A stretch of 31,702 nucleotides of DNA from Neoconidiobolus thromboides FSU 785 (taxonomy: Eukaryota > Entomophthoromycota > Entomophthoromycetes > Entomophthorales > Neoconidiobolaceae), in contig MU626475.1 in the NCBI GenBank assembly GCA_025603075.1, positions 1-31,702 of the forward strand. The letters run 5' to 3'. The notes beneath the pieces were generated by a model that did not search any database, was not told the DNA's origin, and saw only the letters and a program-made list of their open reading frames with translations. Shown piece after piece: positions 1-10,815 of the stretch; position 1 is the first letter of the stretch; each line of letters begins with the position of its first letter. A program made the position numbers and the translations under genes.

Positions 1-1
1 A

Positions 2-325
2 AGTACCAGTAACTATGCAGGTTCTGCCGGTACTGGTTCTACTTCTGGTGTCACTTTAGGAACTGCTGGTTTTGGATCATCTACCAACTTCCAAGCTTCT
101 CAAGGTAACATCTTTAATCAATCTGGTGTCACTGGTTCAGGTACCAGTTATGGTCAATCTCTTGGTCCATATTCAGGTACTAATGCAGGTAACAGTGTTG
201 GTATCATTGCTACTGGAGCTGGATCTGTTGGCTCTTCTAATAACTATGGCTCATCCACTGGACTTGGTGTCATTGGTGCTGGTACTAACTTCAATGGTTA
301 TGACAATGCTACCCCATACCACTAA
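2..325 (+). CDS. C-terminal part of a Gly/Ser/Thr/Asn-rich protein (5' end outside window)
   Basis: Frame 2 is open from the first bases of the window to a TAA at 323-325, giving 107 residues of a protein made largely of Gly, Ser, Thr, Asn and Ala. Short motifs such as GTGSTSG, GAGSVGSS and GAGTNFNGY recur, and the last residues are NATPYH. The codons are mostly GGT, ACT, TCT and GTC, richer in GC than the surrounding DNA, which suggests a well-expressed gene. The composition fits a secreted, cell-wall or glue-like low-complexity protein, but no domain is recognisable and the N-terminus is missing, so this is only a guess. A different frame of the same stretch (72-347) reads as a Leu/Val-rich peptide; it is a shadow of the Gly/Thr codons. 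Confidence 0.7.
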   Translation, partial: STSNYAGSAGTGSTSGVTLGTAGFGSSTNFQASQGNIFNQSGVTGSGTSYGQSLGPYSGTNAGNSVGIIATGAGSVGSSNNYGSSTGLGVIGAGTNFNGYDNATPYH

Positions 326-1591
326 TTTATTGATAAATAAAAAGTAATACTTAATATTGAAATTAAGATTTATTGAATGCAAAAACCTTTTTTCTATCAT
401 TTCCTAATAATGTTAATAATAAGTACTAGTTAAGGCCAGTAAATGCTAATAAGTTTAAAATCTATAAATCATTAGTTTCAGGAGTTCTTTTCATATCAAA
501 TATGAGAAAGTATTACAATTAGACTGAGAAAAGGATGTTATATTTTTTATAGCATCATGAAAATAAAAGCAATAATGAAATTCAAAGAAAACAACCCCTA
601 GTTTACTAGATTTCTTGCTATAAAAGGTTTAGTATACTGCTTATTTAGTGCAATTGAAATATTTTTTTGTAGTTGATTATAAAAATAATTGGATAGCTAT
701 AATATTGCATATTTTCCATTAATCCTTATCAAAGAAATCAAAAGCTATTTGCAGACTGTAACATTTCATTGAATTTTACGGCATTTATTCGGATGATTTT
801 TCTATAAGCTTATTACAACTCAATTCAAAATAAATGGTATAGATTTACTAAAAGCTCCTTAGTAAATTTGCCTTGTTTATTTTGGATGGAGTTATAACTT
901 TGAATTTCATTGAGATAAATGCTTCAAAATGATGCATTATTCAAAATTTGATTAATTAGAAAATAGGATTTAGAATATACCATTTGAAGTAAAGCACAAT
1001 ATAATACACAAAGTCCTTTTAAGGGTTAATTTATTGTTTAGATCATACGTTTGCCAAGACTTATTAAGATGGTACATCTGGCTGGTCCTTCAACAAAAAT
1101 AAGTAACTTCTTTGTAAAACATAACACTAAACCCTCTTAAAAATTAATGTTTTTTAAAGACTTTATTAGAAATGAGAATATATTCATTAGTAAATGATGA
1201 TGGCACTTTTTCGATCAAAGAAAAGTAAAAAAAGATATTTATAGTGGATATAACAATGGTTCTAATGTCTTATAATAGTTGAATTTTTTCATCTTACTTT
1301 TCATGTTATATTATTGAAAACTATATTAATAGTTTAATTAAAGACTTTTATTTCTTATTATTTTTCTTTAATATATTCAAAAAAATAACCGAAAATGAGT
1401 AGTTTTCTAAAACATTTGAACCATTAGTATAACCACTTTTATAAAAAAAAATTATGAAAACAACTAATAAACTATAGTTATTACTTAAGACAATAACATA
1501 AGATAAGACAGATTTTATATTAAAAATAATTATGTTAAATTTTTTTAACTTCTTTTTCGAATTTAATATTTTAACAGTCTAACAATAAAAG
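326..1591. other. Intergenic, AT-rich, no gene seen
   Basis: This stretch is rich in A/T runs and stop codons in all frames. It should hold the 3' UTR of the Gly/Ser-rich gene and the promoter of the first receptor gene. I see no conserved ORF, RNA gene or MITE copy in it. Confidence 0.6.
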
Positions 1592-2605
1592 ATGAGTTAC
1601 GTAGGAGAAATAATAGTATTAATTCAAGCTTTAATAGGCATAGTGATCAATATTACAATGTTTTATATAATTGTTATTAAGTTAAAGTTAAAAGGCACGG
1701 ATTTAAAATTAATATTGGTGATTGGGATCCTTGATTGTTTATTTTATATAAATTCAGCTGTAAGAGTATCACTGATGATCAATCTCAATCAAGATACAAC
1801 TTTATTCCCCAATTGGTGGTGCGCGAGTGACACAATAATAATAATAATAACATTAGAATCTTCCTTAGAATTAGTAGCTATCTTAGGTTTAATGCGATAT
1901 TTTGTTATTTGTACCAAATATAAGATATCTGGTCTAATTTGGTATATCATATCTTCAATATCAATTTTATTATCTTTAGGAACAGCATTATTCAATTTAC
2001 GTTATAAAGATCCTTATTTTTGGTCGCCATCAAAACTAGTATGTTTACCTTTTCCTAAACTAACATCCAGTAATGCAACATTTGCTAAATTTACTTATAT
2101 TTTATTTATGACAAGATTTCTACTTAGCTTAATTATCATTGTATTTTGTTATTTTAATTTGAATTTAGCCTATAATAAACAGTTATCATTAAAAATCAAA
2201 AACGAAAGTTCAAGGCACGCACTGTCAGGTAGGTGGGAGATTTGTGATGAAAACGAGTCCCCACCAAAAGGAAGCTTTTATTCTCAATACAGTGATATAG
2301 AAGCTAAAGTATCAAGTATTAAGTTGTGGACTACATTAAAGTTAAGTGGTATGATATTAGCTTATATAATATTTATATTACCAAATGCAACAATATCATT
2401 ATCCTTAGCTTTGAATCCAAGATATATTGATCCAAGTATAACTACTTTTAGTCATATATTTAATTCATTTACTGGTATTATAAATCCATTATTTGTTTTA
2501 TTAATTCATGATCCAGCTCGCAAACAAGTAGACAAAATGTTAGCTAAATTGAATTTAAAAGCACTGCCAAATGCTTCTCAATTTGCTTTTCCATATAGTC
2601 CTTGA
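1592..2605 (+). CDS. Rhodopsin-like (family A-like) GPCR, paralogue 1
   Basis: This is an intronless 337-residue seven-transmembrane protein. Landmarks of family A receptors can be seen. TM1 has GxxxN ending at N20. TM2 has an LxxxxxD motif ending at D48. TM3 starts near WWCASD (C77) and ends with MRY (R102) in place of DRY. C151 in the second outer loop could pair with C77. TM6 contains ILPN (P264), without the Trp of CWxP. TM7 has NPLFV (N298-P299) in place of NPxxY, followed by a basic HDPARKQ helix-8-like segment. The third inner loop (about 200-245) is long and charged. It aligns without gaps to the receptor at 13289-14302 (251 of 337 residues identical by hand count) and more distantly to the one at 17251-18273. 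The ligand is unknown. The start codon matches its paralogue and is preceded by AAAAG. Confidence 0.85.
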   Translation: MSYVGEIIVLIQALIGIVINITMFYIIVIKLKLKGTDLKLILVIGILDCLFYINSAVRVSLMINLNQDTTLFPNWWCASDTIIIIITLESSLELVAILGLMRYFVICTKYKISGLIWYIISSISILLSLGTALFNLRYKDPYFWSPSKLVCLPFPKLTSSNATFAKFTYILFMTRFLLSLIIIVFCYFNLNLAYNKQLSLKIKNESSRHALSGRWEICDENESPPKGSFYSQYSDIEAKVSSIKLWTTLKLSGMILAYIIFILPNATISLSLALNPRYIDPSITTFSHIFNSFTGIINPLFVLLIHDPARKQVDKMLAKLNLKALPNASQFAFPYSP

Positions 2606-3946
2606 TTTTTTATATTCAATAATAATATTATTAATTTTTATTTCATTTAATTAATTTGAAAATTTATATAATAACTTATTAATTGTTTACATATGAAATT
2701 TACTTTTTAGCTACAATAACCTATACTAACATGATTTTGTATTAATTTTGTATTTTTTTATTAAATTTTAATAATAAAGCTATACAGAAATTTATGAAAA
2801 CAATAAATTAATCATATAATAAAATAGCAGCTTTGATTCAATATTATTTAATTATGAAACTTATACATCAATATCATATATCTCATTATTCCATTGTTTT
2901 TCCATATCTTTGTAGAACTATTTTTTTACTCTATTAAAATTGAATGTTCTATTACCAAAACTTGATAGTTATTATTTAAATTATTAGATAACTCAATTCA
3001 TATGGGAGATGTATTTTTATGTTTAAGAACTTTACTAACAATTTTCCCGTTCAAATACTGCTTAAAAAATGGAAAAGATGATGAAGCCAAAAAAAGTATC
3101 CCTATATCAACACTTTCAACTTATGTCTTTTGCTCCTGGGCTGCTCTCTACAAATTAAAGTTCATGCCTTTAAACTTAACCTACTCAATTCCAAAGCTAT
3201 TCAAGTTTGGCTAAAGTTTTTCCCTTTAATTGCGTAACTCTCCTATTCCTGTCCTTTTCCAAACCAGTCTTAATCATCTTTGGAATCATTTAATCCTTTA
3301 TTTTACTTTCTCCAATAAAACACTTGGAAGTCTCTGATTCCTTCAAGATTTTTTTATTAAGTCATTCAGATTCTGTAAAAAAATATATTATGGTTTTTAA
3401 ACTATTATTAGTTTTGAGTACCTTTTTATTTTGAGTGCATTATTGATTTTTGTTATTAATTACACAAATAATTATTATAAGCATCACTATACTTATTATA
3501 GATAACCCAACTATAAAAAATACATTGAAAGATTATTGATAAATAAGTAACTTTGTCATGAATAAACTTTTTAATTTTAATTAAGTGAAGTGTTATTCTA
3601 AGCTGAACTTTCATAAAGGAAACAAAGTGAGAGAGGGCCAAAGAATGACATTGGAATCATTTAAGTTGAATTAGAATCTTCCACTGAATATAAAATTAAT
3701 CTACCTACTACGTCACTAATTGTTTAAGCTTCAAATTTTCCTTACCACTCACATGATCCCATAACCTTCATTGATTGAGCCAATCATCGGATCGATTTTT
3801 TTAGCTCAAAAATTACCACCTTTGATTTTCATTTTTTATCATTAGTTTTCAAATCTGTTAATACTGAAGGGTAAGAAGCATCGTTTCACTTGTATCAGCA
3901 ATAGAAAAAGAATTAATACAAAGGACATAGAATAAAATACATTACT
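2606..3946. other. Intergenic with one MITE copy and a possible repeat relic
   Basis: The region contains a MITE copy at 3001-3106. A stretch around 3280-3335 resembles 12070-12112. The POM152 promoter presumably lies in the last few hundred bases, where AGCCAATCA (about 3778) offers a CCAAT box. A 70-codon ORF at 3002-3214 begins inside the MITE and is not considered a gene. Confidence 0.5.
3001..3106 (+). mobile_element. MITE-like element, copy 1
   Basis: This is one of twelve related copies of about 105 bp. It starts TA-TGGGAGATGT and ends GTATCCCTA-TA. The core has GTTTAAGAA, TTTACTAACAATTTT and CTTAAAAAATGGAAAA followed by GATGAAGCCAAAAAA. The plus orientation is assigned arbitrarily to copies reading GTTTAAG near the start and GAAGCCAAAA near the end. 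There is no coding capacity. Confidence 0.8.
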
Positions 3947-6900
3947 ATGGATTTTGACGATACCAATCTAAGTGTTGGTTTAACACAAAGTACCATTTCA
4001 AATAGACGAAAAGCTTTATTGAAGACCAATGAGCAAGAAGAAAGATTATTCACACCACAAATAGAAAATGCTTCTACCAATCCTACCACTAATGGAATAA
4101 ATACTAGTATCCGAGAGACTAAACCACAAGGGAATAGAAGTCCAATTAGTGAAGGAGGTATTCGTAATTTAGTGTATCGTAATCCAACAGAACAATCCAA
4201 TACTTTTCTCTCAAAGTTCTCTATACCATATACCTTACAAATTCTATTGTTATTATTACTTGTTTCAAGCTATTATTTTATAAAAATATTGTATATATTT
4301 GAGATAAGTGAGGAGAGTGATTCGAAAGTGTGGTTATTTTATCAACTGTATGCAGTGTTAAAATGGACTTTGTTAGATTCTATATTATTCGGATTTGCCA
4401 TGTATTTTAATTTGTTTGAAATTAAAAGAGAATTTGGAAGTAAAACTCTTGGAGCAATATTAGTTACTATGGCTGCAGTCAATACATCAATTATTTTTAA
4501 AATAGGGTGGGTAAGTAATTGATGAGTTGATTTTTTGTTAAGTAATAATATTAATAATTGAATATTATGATTAGATATTTTCGCCATTCACTTATTTTTT
4601 ACCTGGTACAAAGACAGAGGCATCATCAGCTAGTAAGTTTTAAAAAACAAAAATCTTGAATGTTTTATTAATGTATTTTAGTTCCAATAGTTCAAGATAA
4701 CTTTCAAGGAATTGGATTAAGTAATAATAAGCTGTTAAGTAGAGAAGAAATTCTTACTGGAAATCAACATCTTTCAGGGAGATATACAGTGAAAATATTA
4801 CCGGATAGGTAAGAATAAGTTTTTCTATATATGTGATCATGAGTTAACATTTTTATTTTTACTATAGTTCCGTTAAATTCAACACTGAGGATCATCATTT
4901 CTGTTTAATTAAGGATAAAGATGATAAATATAGAAAGGATAGTATTTTGATATTTATCAATGGCACTAATCCAAATAAAATGGAAGTGGAATATAGTAAA
5001 ATTGGAGAAAACAAGAGTAAAATAATAACAATTAAATTGAAACAATTTTCAAAAGATAATATTAAAACAAAAGAAAATGGAGATAAGATTGTAGTTGGTC
5101 ATTATGAATATAGCATCGATAAACCTGGGAAATATAGATTTAATAATGTATATGATGGGGAGGGAAATCAGTTTTCTAAATTAGGAAAAGAATTTGAATT
5201 AAATATAGCCCCTTGTCCAACTGCAAAGATTAATAACATATCACATGATCAACTTAAACCTTCTGATTATTGTTTATCTACAACAAAAGAACCATTGAAT
5301 ACGAATATAGTAGTTTATGGTATTGGACCAATGGAAGTAACTTATAATTTAAAAGATCAATCAAATAATATGTTTAGTAAAACGATCATTACAGATATTA
5401 TTGAAAAAGATACATTAAAAGAACAACAATTTAATGTAGATTTTAAATTTGATAAACCTGGAAAATATGAATACCAAATTGCCAAGATTAGAGATTACTA
5501 TGGAAATACTATAGATTATGAGGGATTAAAGAAATACAATAACGAAAAGGAATTAGAAGGATATTTAACAGCTCATTCTAAACCAGATGCTTATTTCAAT
5601 TTTAAAAATAAGAAACTATATTTATCTCCAATTAAAAAAGAACAACAGTTATCATTTTCAGCTCAAGGAGAACCCTATGTTAATGTTACTATTGGATTGT
5701 GTAAATTAGATAAAGACTGTAACAATATCGAGAATTATAAAGTTTATGATATAAAACAATTTAATGATGATTATGATTTTTATGTAAAACATGTGGGATA
5801 TTATAAAATATTATCAGTTACAGATGCTTATTGTAAAAATGATATGATTAAATCAAAAATAGTTAAAGTAGAGAAATTACCTAAACCAGAATTAATGATG
5901 GATAATCAACCTATTTTATCAACTTGTAATAAAGAAATTGGTATGGAATTTAATTTAACATTAGCAGGTGATGTTCCATTTGTTTTAGATTATAATATTA
6001 TAGGAAAACAAGATGATGGAACTAAAGTTAACAATAGAAAGAGTATCAAATTAATGAATTTAATTAATTATATTAAAATTATACCAGAACATTCAGGAAA
6101 TTATGAATATAAATTTACAAAATTAACAAATGAAGCTTATGGACAAGTAAAACTAACTAATGAGTATCATCAAATAGTAAATGCTCAACCAATAGCTAAA
6201 TTTATTACTAAAGAAAATAAGGATATTAAATTATGTTTAAATGAAGATATTCAATCAAATGAATTATTCGTTCAATTAAATGGTAAATTTCCACTGCAAT
6301 TAGAATATTCAATTATAAATGATGAAAATATTAAAGAATTTGTAATTAATGATATTCATGATTCAACAATTAAATTAAAAATTGATAAACCAACTATGAC
6401 TGGCAAACATATAGTACAGTTAACTAATATAATTGATGCTGATGGATGTGAAAACAAATTAAATGTACCATCAATAAGTTACGATGTGAGAGATACAAAA
6501 CCTAAGATTCAGTTTATTTATGAAGATGAAGTTAATAATAATAGTAACATATTGTATGGTAAACAAGGTCAAGAATTTAAACTACCAATTTACTTAGAAG
6601 GAGAAGCCCCATGGCGATTTATTGTATCAACACCAAATAATAAATTAAAACCATTTGAGCTTATAGATAATAAAGCTACAATTAATGTGTTTGAAGAAGG
6701 AGAATATAAATTAATATCAGTTAAAGATGATTACTGTAAAGGAGAAGTAGTTAAGGGTGAAGATAAATTTATTATTAAATATTATGATAAACCAATAGTT
6801 AAATTAATTATGGGTAGTAATGAACATAATGATAATGACTATAATATATTTAAATTAAATCCGGTTTGTCAATATCAATTATCTAATCAAAAGTTAAAAT

Positions 6901-8173
6901 TTTATGGCAATGGACCATTTAAATTAGGTTATAAATTTAAAAATGGAAAATATGAAGATTATTCTGATAAACTTAAAGATAACATATTAAAAGATGAATA
7001 TTTATTTAATTTAGATACAAATAATGATGGATTAAATGAATATCATTTAGATAGAATTGGAGACATGAATTACAATGAATTAATTAAATTAGAAAATGGT
7101 ATAAAAATTGAGCAATTAGTTTATAAAAATCCAAAAGCAAGTTTTGTAACAAATAAAATAAAACACATTAAAGCATGTAAATCAAGTACAATTAAAGATT
7201 TACAACTTAATTTAATCGGTGAAGCTCCGTTTAATATTGAATTAGAATGGGTAGATCCTAATGGTAATAGTTATCCAGTTGAATTCAAAAATATTCAAAC
7301 AAAACAATTGAAATTTGAATTGAAATTACCTAATGATTCCATAGGTAACTTTAAATTAAATTTAATTAATATACAAGATAAACATCAATGTCAATTTAAT
7401 AACCCACATATTGAGAGTATTAATATACAAGTATATGATATACCTGCTATAAAATATCATTTCCATAAAGATTTATGTGTTGGTGAACAGCTACAATTTT
7501 CATTAATAGGAGAAGCACCTTTTCAATTTTATTATTCATTAAATGAAAGGAAATTAGGACCAATCAAATTGGAAGATATTGCATTTTCAAGATTAGCAGA
7601 TAAAGAAGGAAAATTTAAAGTAGAAAAACTATGTCATATTGATAACATGTGCTGTAATGAAGAATTGACAGAAATAATAGAAATTCATCAATTACCATCA
7701 GCTATTATTCAAAGTCCAAACCAAGTTGAAAAAATTCATCAAGGTAACTGAATTTATAAATAAAAGTAGGATTGATATTAATAATATATTCTAATTCACT
7801 TAGGTGAAGAAGCTAATATCTCAATTAAATTAGAAGGTGGTAAGTAAAAAGAAGATTATCTTTTTATTTTTCTTTAAAAGTTTTATTAATGAATTTCAAT
7901 TTGTTATTTTTAGTTGCTCCCTTTTCAATCCGATATACACAACAAGATTTAAAAACTAATCAAGTAAAATCTGCTTCAACAATTCGAAATATTAATCAAA
8001 AAAAGTATGATTTAAAAACAAAAGAAGAAGGTAAATTAAATTTATAATTTATAACCAAACTTGAAATACAAAGAGTAATTTATTAATTATTTTATTATTA
8101 TCTTATTTTAGGTATCTTTGAAATTGTTTATGTTGAAGATAGGTATTGTAGTTATCCACCAATTGGGAAATAA
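3947..8173 (+). CDS. POM152: Nucleoporin POM152 (nuclear pore membrane-ring protein)
   Basis: Seven exons join in frame: 3947-4510, 4575-4632, 4682-4808, 4868-7743, 7804-7839, 7914-8030 and 8112-8173, giving 1279 residues (the yeast protein has 1337). All six introns are GT-AG (49-81 nt). A soluble N-terminal tail is followed by three hydrophobic segments (about residues 93-118, 132-155, 166-186). A long lumenal region then carries repeated Ig-like modules marked by a Gly-x-x-Pro motif: GIGPMEVTY, GEPYVNVTI, GDVPFVLDY, GKFPLQLEY, GEAPWRFIV, GNGPFKLGY, GEAPFNIEL, GEAPFQFYY and GVAPFSIRY. An earlier INGTNP stretch may be the first module and contains an N-glycosylation sequon. In yeasts Pom152 forms the membrane ring of the nuclear pore with its Ig chain in the perinuclear space. 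The sequence GRYTVKILPDSS just after the membrane part fits the family. Exon boundaries come from frame and splice signals only. The 36-nt fifth exon is unusually small. Confidence 0.9.
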
Positions 8174-8420
8174 ACTAGACTGAATGAAGAAAAAAGTAAA
8201 GAAGATATAAACAAGGGGAAATGGTTTGTTTTTTATAATAAAATTGATTAGCTTAAAAAATAAATAATAATATATCTTTTAAGTTCTTTTTTAGTTCAAA
8301 TGATAAGTTGATTTGAGTTTTATAATTTATTTTGACTATGAAGCGTCTTTTATTAGACTAAGTATTTACACTAAAGTTTTAACAAAATTGTAAATTGATA
8401 AAGTTTAATATAAATTTGAG

Positions 8421-8553
8421 GATATTCTATTTTGTTTAAGAAATTTACTACCAATTTTCTACTCGTATTTTCACTCATACTTTCACTCATACTTTCACTC
8501 ATATATCGCTGAAAAATGAGGAAAAGTGATAGTACCAAAAAAAATCATTTATA
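8421..8553 (+). mobile_element. Divergent MITE copy 2 with internal 12-bp tandem repeat
   Basis: The left part (TTGTTTAAGAAATTTACTA) and right part (GAGGAAAAGTGATAGTACC) match the MITE family, but the ends are decayed. The middle is expanded by about four 12-bp units of the form TACTTTCACTCA (8466-8502), making this copy longer than the others. Confidence 0.6.
8466..8502 (+). repeat. 12-bp tandem repeat inside MITE copy 2
   Basis: About three to four consecutive units of TACTTTCACTCA, the first one varied. They replace the region that reads TTTTTCCACTCAAATAGCGC in other copies, so slippage within the CACTCA part is a simple origin. Confidence 0.75.
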
Positions 8554-8803
8554 TATTAACACATTAATATATTAATAAAAAACTTATCGAAATAATCAAT
8601 AAAAACTTAGTTTTGTCTATTACTATATATATCTACTTTATAATTTGTGAAAAAAACTATTAATTTTGTAAGCTACTTTTAATTATACTCATAATACAAC
8701 TAATATTTATAGTTCAATCCATAAAATTAGAATTGCTTATTAAATGAAAATCATTTCCAATAGTTAATTTAGTTGCTCTATACTAACTTAAACAAACAAC
8801 AAG

Positions 8804-8905
8804 TAGGGGTGTTTTTTTGGCTTCATTATTTTTTCCATTTTTTAAGCGCTAGTTGAGTGGAAAAATTGTTAGTAAAATTCTTAAATATAAAAATACATCC
8901 CCATA
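8804..8905 (-). mobile_element. MITE-like element, copy 3
   Basis: This reverse-orientation copy starts TA-GGGGTGT, continues GGCTTCATTATTTTTTCC with an AAGCGCT centre, and ends TACATCCCCA-TA. It faces copy 4 across about 150 bp, so the pair forms an inverted repeat. Confidence 0.85.
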
Positions 8906-9054
8906 TGGTTTATTTGATTTATAGCATAATTACTAAGCTAAAAAAAGAATGTACAATTAATATAAAGTATTTCATTCAATAACATCAATTCAATTCTAAC
9001 ATTGCATATAAATCAAAAACAAAGTGATCTTGATCATTAGAAAAATAACTAATA

Positions 9055-9158
9055 TATGGCGATGTTCTTTTGTGTTTAAGAATTTTACTAACAATATTTC
9101 CACTCAACTAGCGCTTAAAAAATGGAAAAGTAATGAAATCAAAAAAAACATCCCCATA
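9055..9158 (+). mobile_element. MITE-like element, copy 4
   Basis: This copy starts TA-TGGCGATG and ends CATCCCCA-TA. The core is GTTTAAGAATTTTACTAAC, followed by TTTCCACTCAACTAGCGC and AAAAATGGAAAAGTAATG. Confidence 0.85.
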
Positions 9159-9638
9159 TGGTAATTTAATTTTATAATAGGGTATACAAAGGGGATTCTC
9201 TTTATTTATTTTAAAATAGAGATCAAATAGAGCTTGAATCGCATCAAGGAGTTGCTTCAACTTATGATAAATCAGCTGCTAATCTAAATTCGGAAGTTGA
9301 GATAAAAATGCATCGTCATTAGCATGAAACGAGCTGTGTCCTCATGATCCATCTAATATATTAGAACCATAATTAACCTTAAGCTTAGATCGATTAAAAT
9401 AACGTAAAGTTTGATTTTATGTCAAATGCAACTCGTTTTTATAACTAACATATAATATTAATGACCAGAAAAGCAAATAGAGTTAACTATTAAAGTGCTA
9501 CTATTTTACATCTTGTAAAAATAAATAATAATTGTTCATCTATAACGTGTCTCGATTTTACTTTATTAATCAAGTTTTAAATTCTCGAAATAGCGCTAAA
9601 CCCCTGAAATCTTATAAAATTAGTTGGACAAGTTATTA

Positions 9639-9738
9639 TATGGAGATGTTTTTTTAGCTTCGCTTTTTCCATTTTTTAAGCACTATTTGAGTAGAAAGGT
9701 TGTTAATAAAATCCTTAAACACAAAACACATCACCATA
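9639..9738 (-). mobile_element. MITE-like element, copy 5
   Basis: This reverse-orientation copy starts TA-TGGAGATGT and ends CATCACCA-TA. The internal TTTTTTAAGCACTATTTGAG and CCTTAAACACAAAA match the family. Confidence 0.85.
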
Positions 9739-10080
9739 TGTAGTAATGGTCGATTAGTGAATCTTTTATAATTTTTGGTGCTATTAACGATGATCTTCAT
9801 GTTTGTTACAGGAAAGTTTGTTGACTGTATAGCTTTAAATTTTATAAACAATTTTCAAATTGGTTTCAATAGTAGGATATCAAATAGTTACTATGATTTT
9901 TAAATGCTATATAGTTGTATTAAGGTGGATTTTACTTATTTTAAGTTTATATATAAATTAAAAAGTTAGATTAAAATCAATGTATATGTATTAAATAAAT
10001 CCTTTAGATAAAAGTTATAAATGATAGAAGCGCAAAAAGTAAAAAAATGGAGCTATAGTTAATATTGAATTTATTTACAT

Positions 10081-10815
10081 CTAATTTAGGGAAAGTATAT
10101 TAAAATAAAGGTTTAGTATCGAATATGAGATATTCAGATAATAACTATCGATATAGTCAAGTTTTATCAAGATGTGAGCTTGACCAAAGTAATAAAGTAA
10201 ATCATATACATACTTTGAATAAAGATCCTTTTTTTGATTGTTCTTAGGTTTAAAATATTTCTCAGTCACAAATAGTATGATGGTTAAAAGCATAAAGTTG
10301 TATACTGGATTCATGAAATTTTGCTTAAAAAATTCAATATTAATTTCATTCAAAATAAGATTGATATTACTTATATCTAGTGCAAAAAATAAATCTACTA
10401 AAATAAGATCTTCCTTGTCAAAATTATATAAAAATTGAAAGCTATTTTCAAAACTGATATTAGAAATTGGGTTATAACCTTTAGTAATAAGTTGAGTTAA
10501 GTCTAAGCTGTTGTGTATTAGCTCGACTTCTTCATTTAATAAATTTTTAAAATCGGTATTGATTGTCCTATTGAGGCCAGAGTTTGAATTTTCATAATAG
10601 TATGTTGAAGTATTACTTGAACCTGTAGAAGGACTTAAGGAAGGACTTAAGGAAGGACTCAAAGTATGACTAAAAGAAGGTGTTAAGGTAGAATTTGACA
10701 AAGGGCTTGTAGGAACAAGCTGTATACAATCTTTTAATAAAGAATATAATGAAGAGTCAGGAATCAAAGCATTCTTTATATTGTTGAACAAAGGTTTGGG
10801 CAAAATATTGGTCAT
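10081..10815 (-). CDS. Orphan ORF resembling part of a fungal transcription-factor regulatory domain; possibly a truncated gene
   Basis: The 244-residue ORF has a Ser/Pro-rich segment with a LSPSLSPSLSPS repeat (about residues 51-63). It then has a mostly helical, Leu/Ile/Phe/Tyr-rich part including FFKQNFMNPVYNFMLLTIIL and YVYDLLYYFGQAHILIKLDY. The pattern of hydrophobic helices with a YFGQAHIL-like stretch is reminiscent of the start of the fungal-specific transcription factor domain (PF04082) of Zn2Cys6 regulators. That is a resemblance, not a firm match. No Cys-rich zinc cluster is visible in about 200 bases upstream on this strand. The ORF stops soon after the point where that domain would continue. 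A possible splice acceptor (TTTTTATTTAG) lies 14 bases before the ATG, so an upstream exon cannot be excluded. It could be a truncated pseudogene, a DNA-binding-less regulator, or an unrelated protein. Confidence 0.45.
   Translation of the reverse strand: MTNILPKPLFNNIKNALIPDSSLYSLLKDCIQLVPTSPLSNSTLTPSFSHTLSPSLSPSLSPSTGSSNTSTYYYENSNSGLNRTINTDFKNLLNEEVELIHNSLDLTQLITKGYNPISNISFENSFQFLYNFDKEDLILVDLFFALDISNINLILNEINIEFFKQNFMNPVYNFMLLTIILFVTEKYFKPKNNQKKDLYSKYVYDLLYYFGQAHILIKLDYIDSYYLNISYSILNLYFNILSLN
10629..10664 (+). repeat. 12-bp tandem repeat coding for SPSL units
   Basis: Three units of GGACTTAAGGAA (the last one varied) lie within the ORF at 10081-10815 and encode SPSL repeats on the minus strand. 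Confidence 0.8.

Larger units (their letters stand above)
8174..10080. other. Intergenic MITE cluster, no gene seen
   Basis: The region holds four MITE-family copies (8421-8553, 8804-8905, 9055-9158, 9639-9738) within about 1.3 kb. Two of them face each other. The rest is AT-rich with no supported gene. The ORF at 9654-9851 on the minus strand starts or ends inside a MITE and is rejected. Confidence 0.6.

Noticed and set aside
72-347. Leu/Val-rich 91-codon ORF on the plus strand
   Set aside because: It is an out-of-frame shadow of the Gly/Thr/Ser codons of the real frame (2-325), which is open from the window edge and has sensible composition.
3002-3214. 70-codon ORF on the plus strand
   Set aside because: Its first half lies in MITE copy 1; the same peptide pattern would arise from other copies, and there is no sign of coding constraint.
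3456-3641. 61-codon ORF on the minus strand
   Set aside because: Short, with unremarkable composition, in AT-rich intergenic DNA; no support.
3913-4200. 95-codon ORF antisense to POM152 exon 1
   Set aside because: Antisense shadow of a well-supported coding exon.
9654-9851. 65-codon ORF on the minus strand
   Set aside because: Overlaps MITE copy 5; no recognisable protein.
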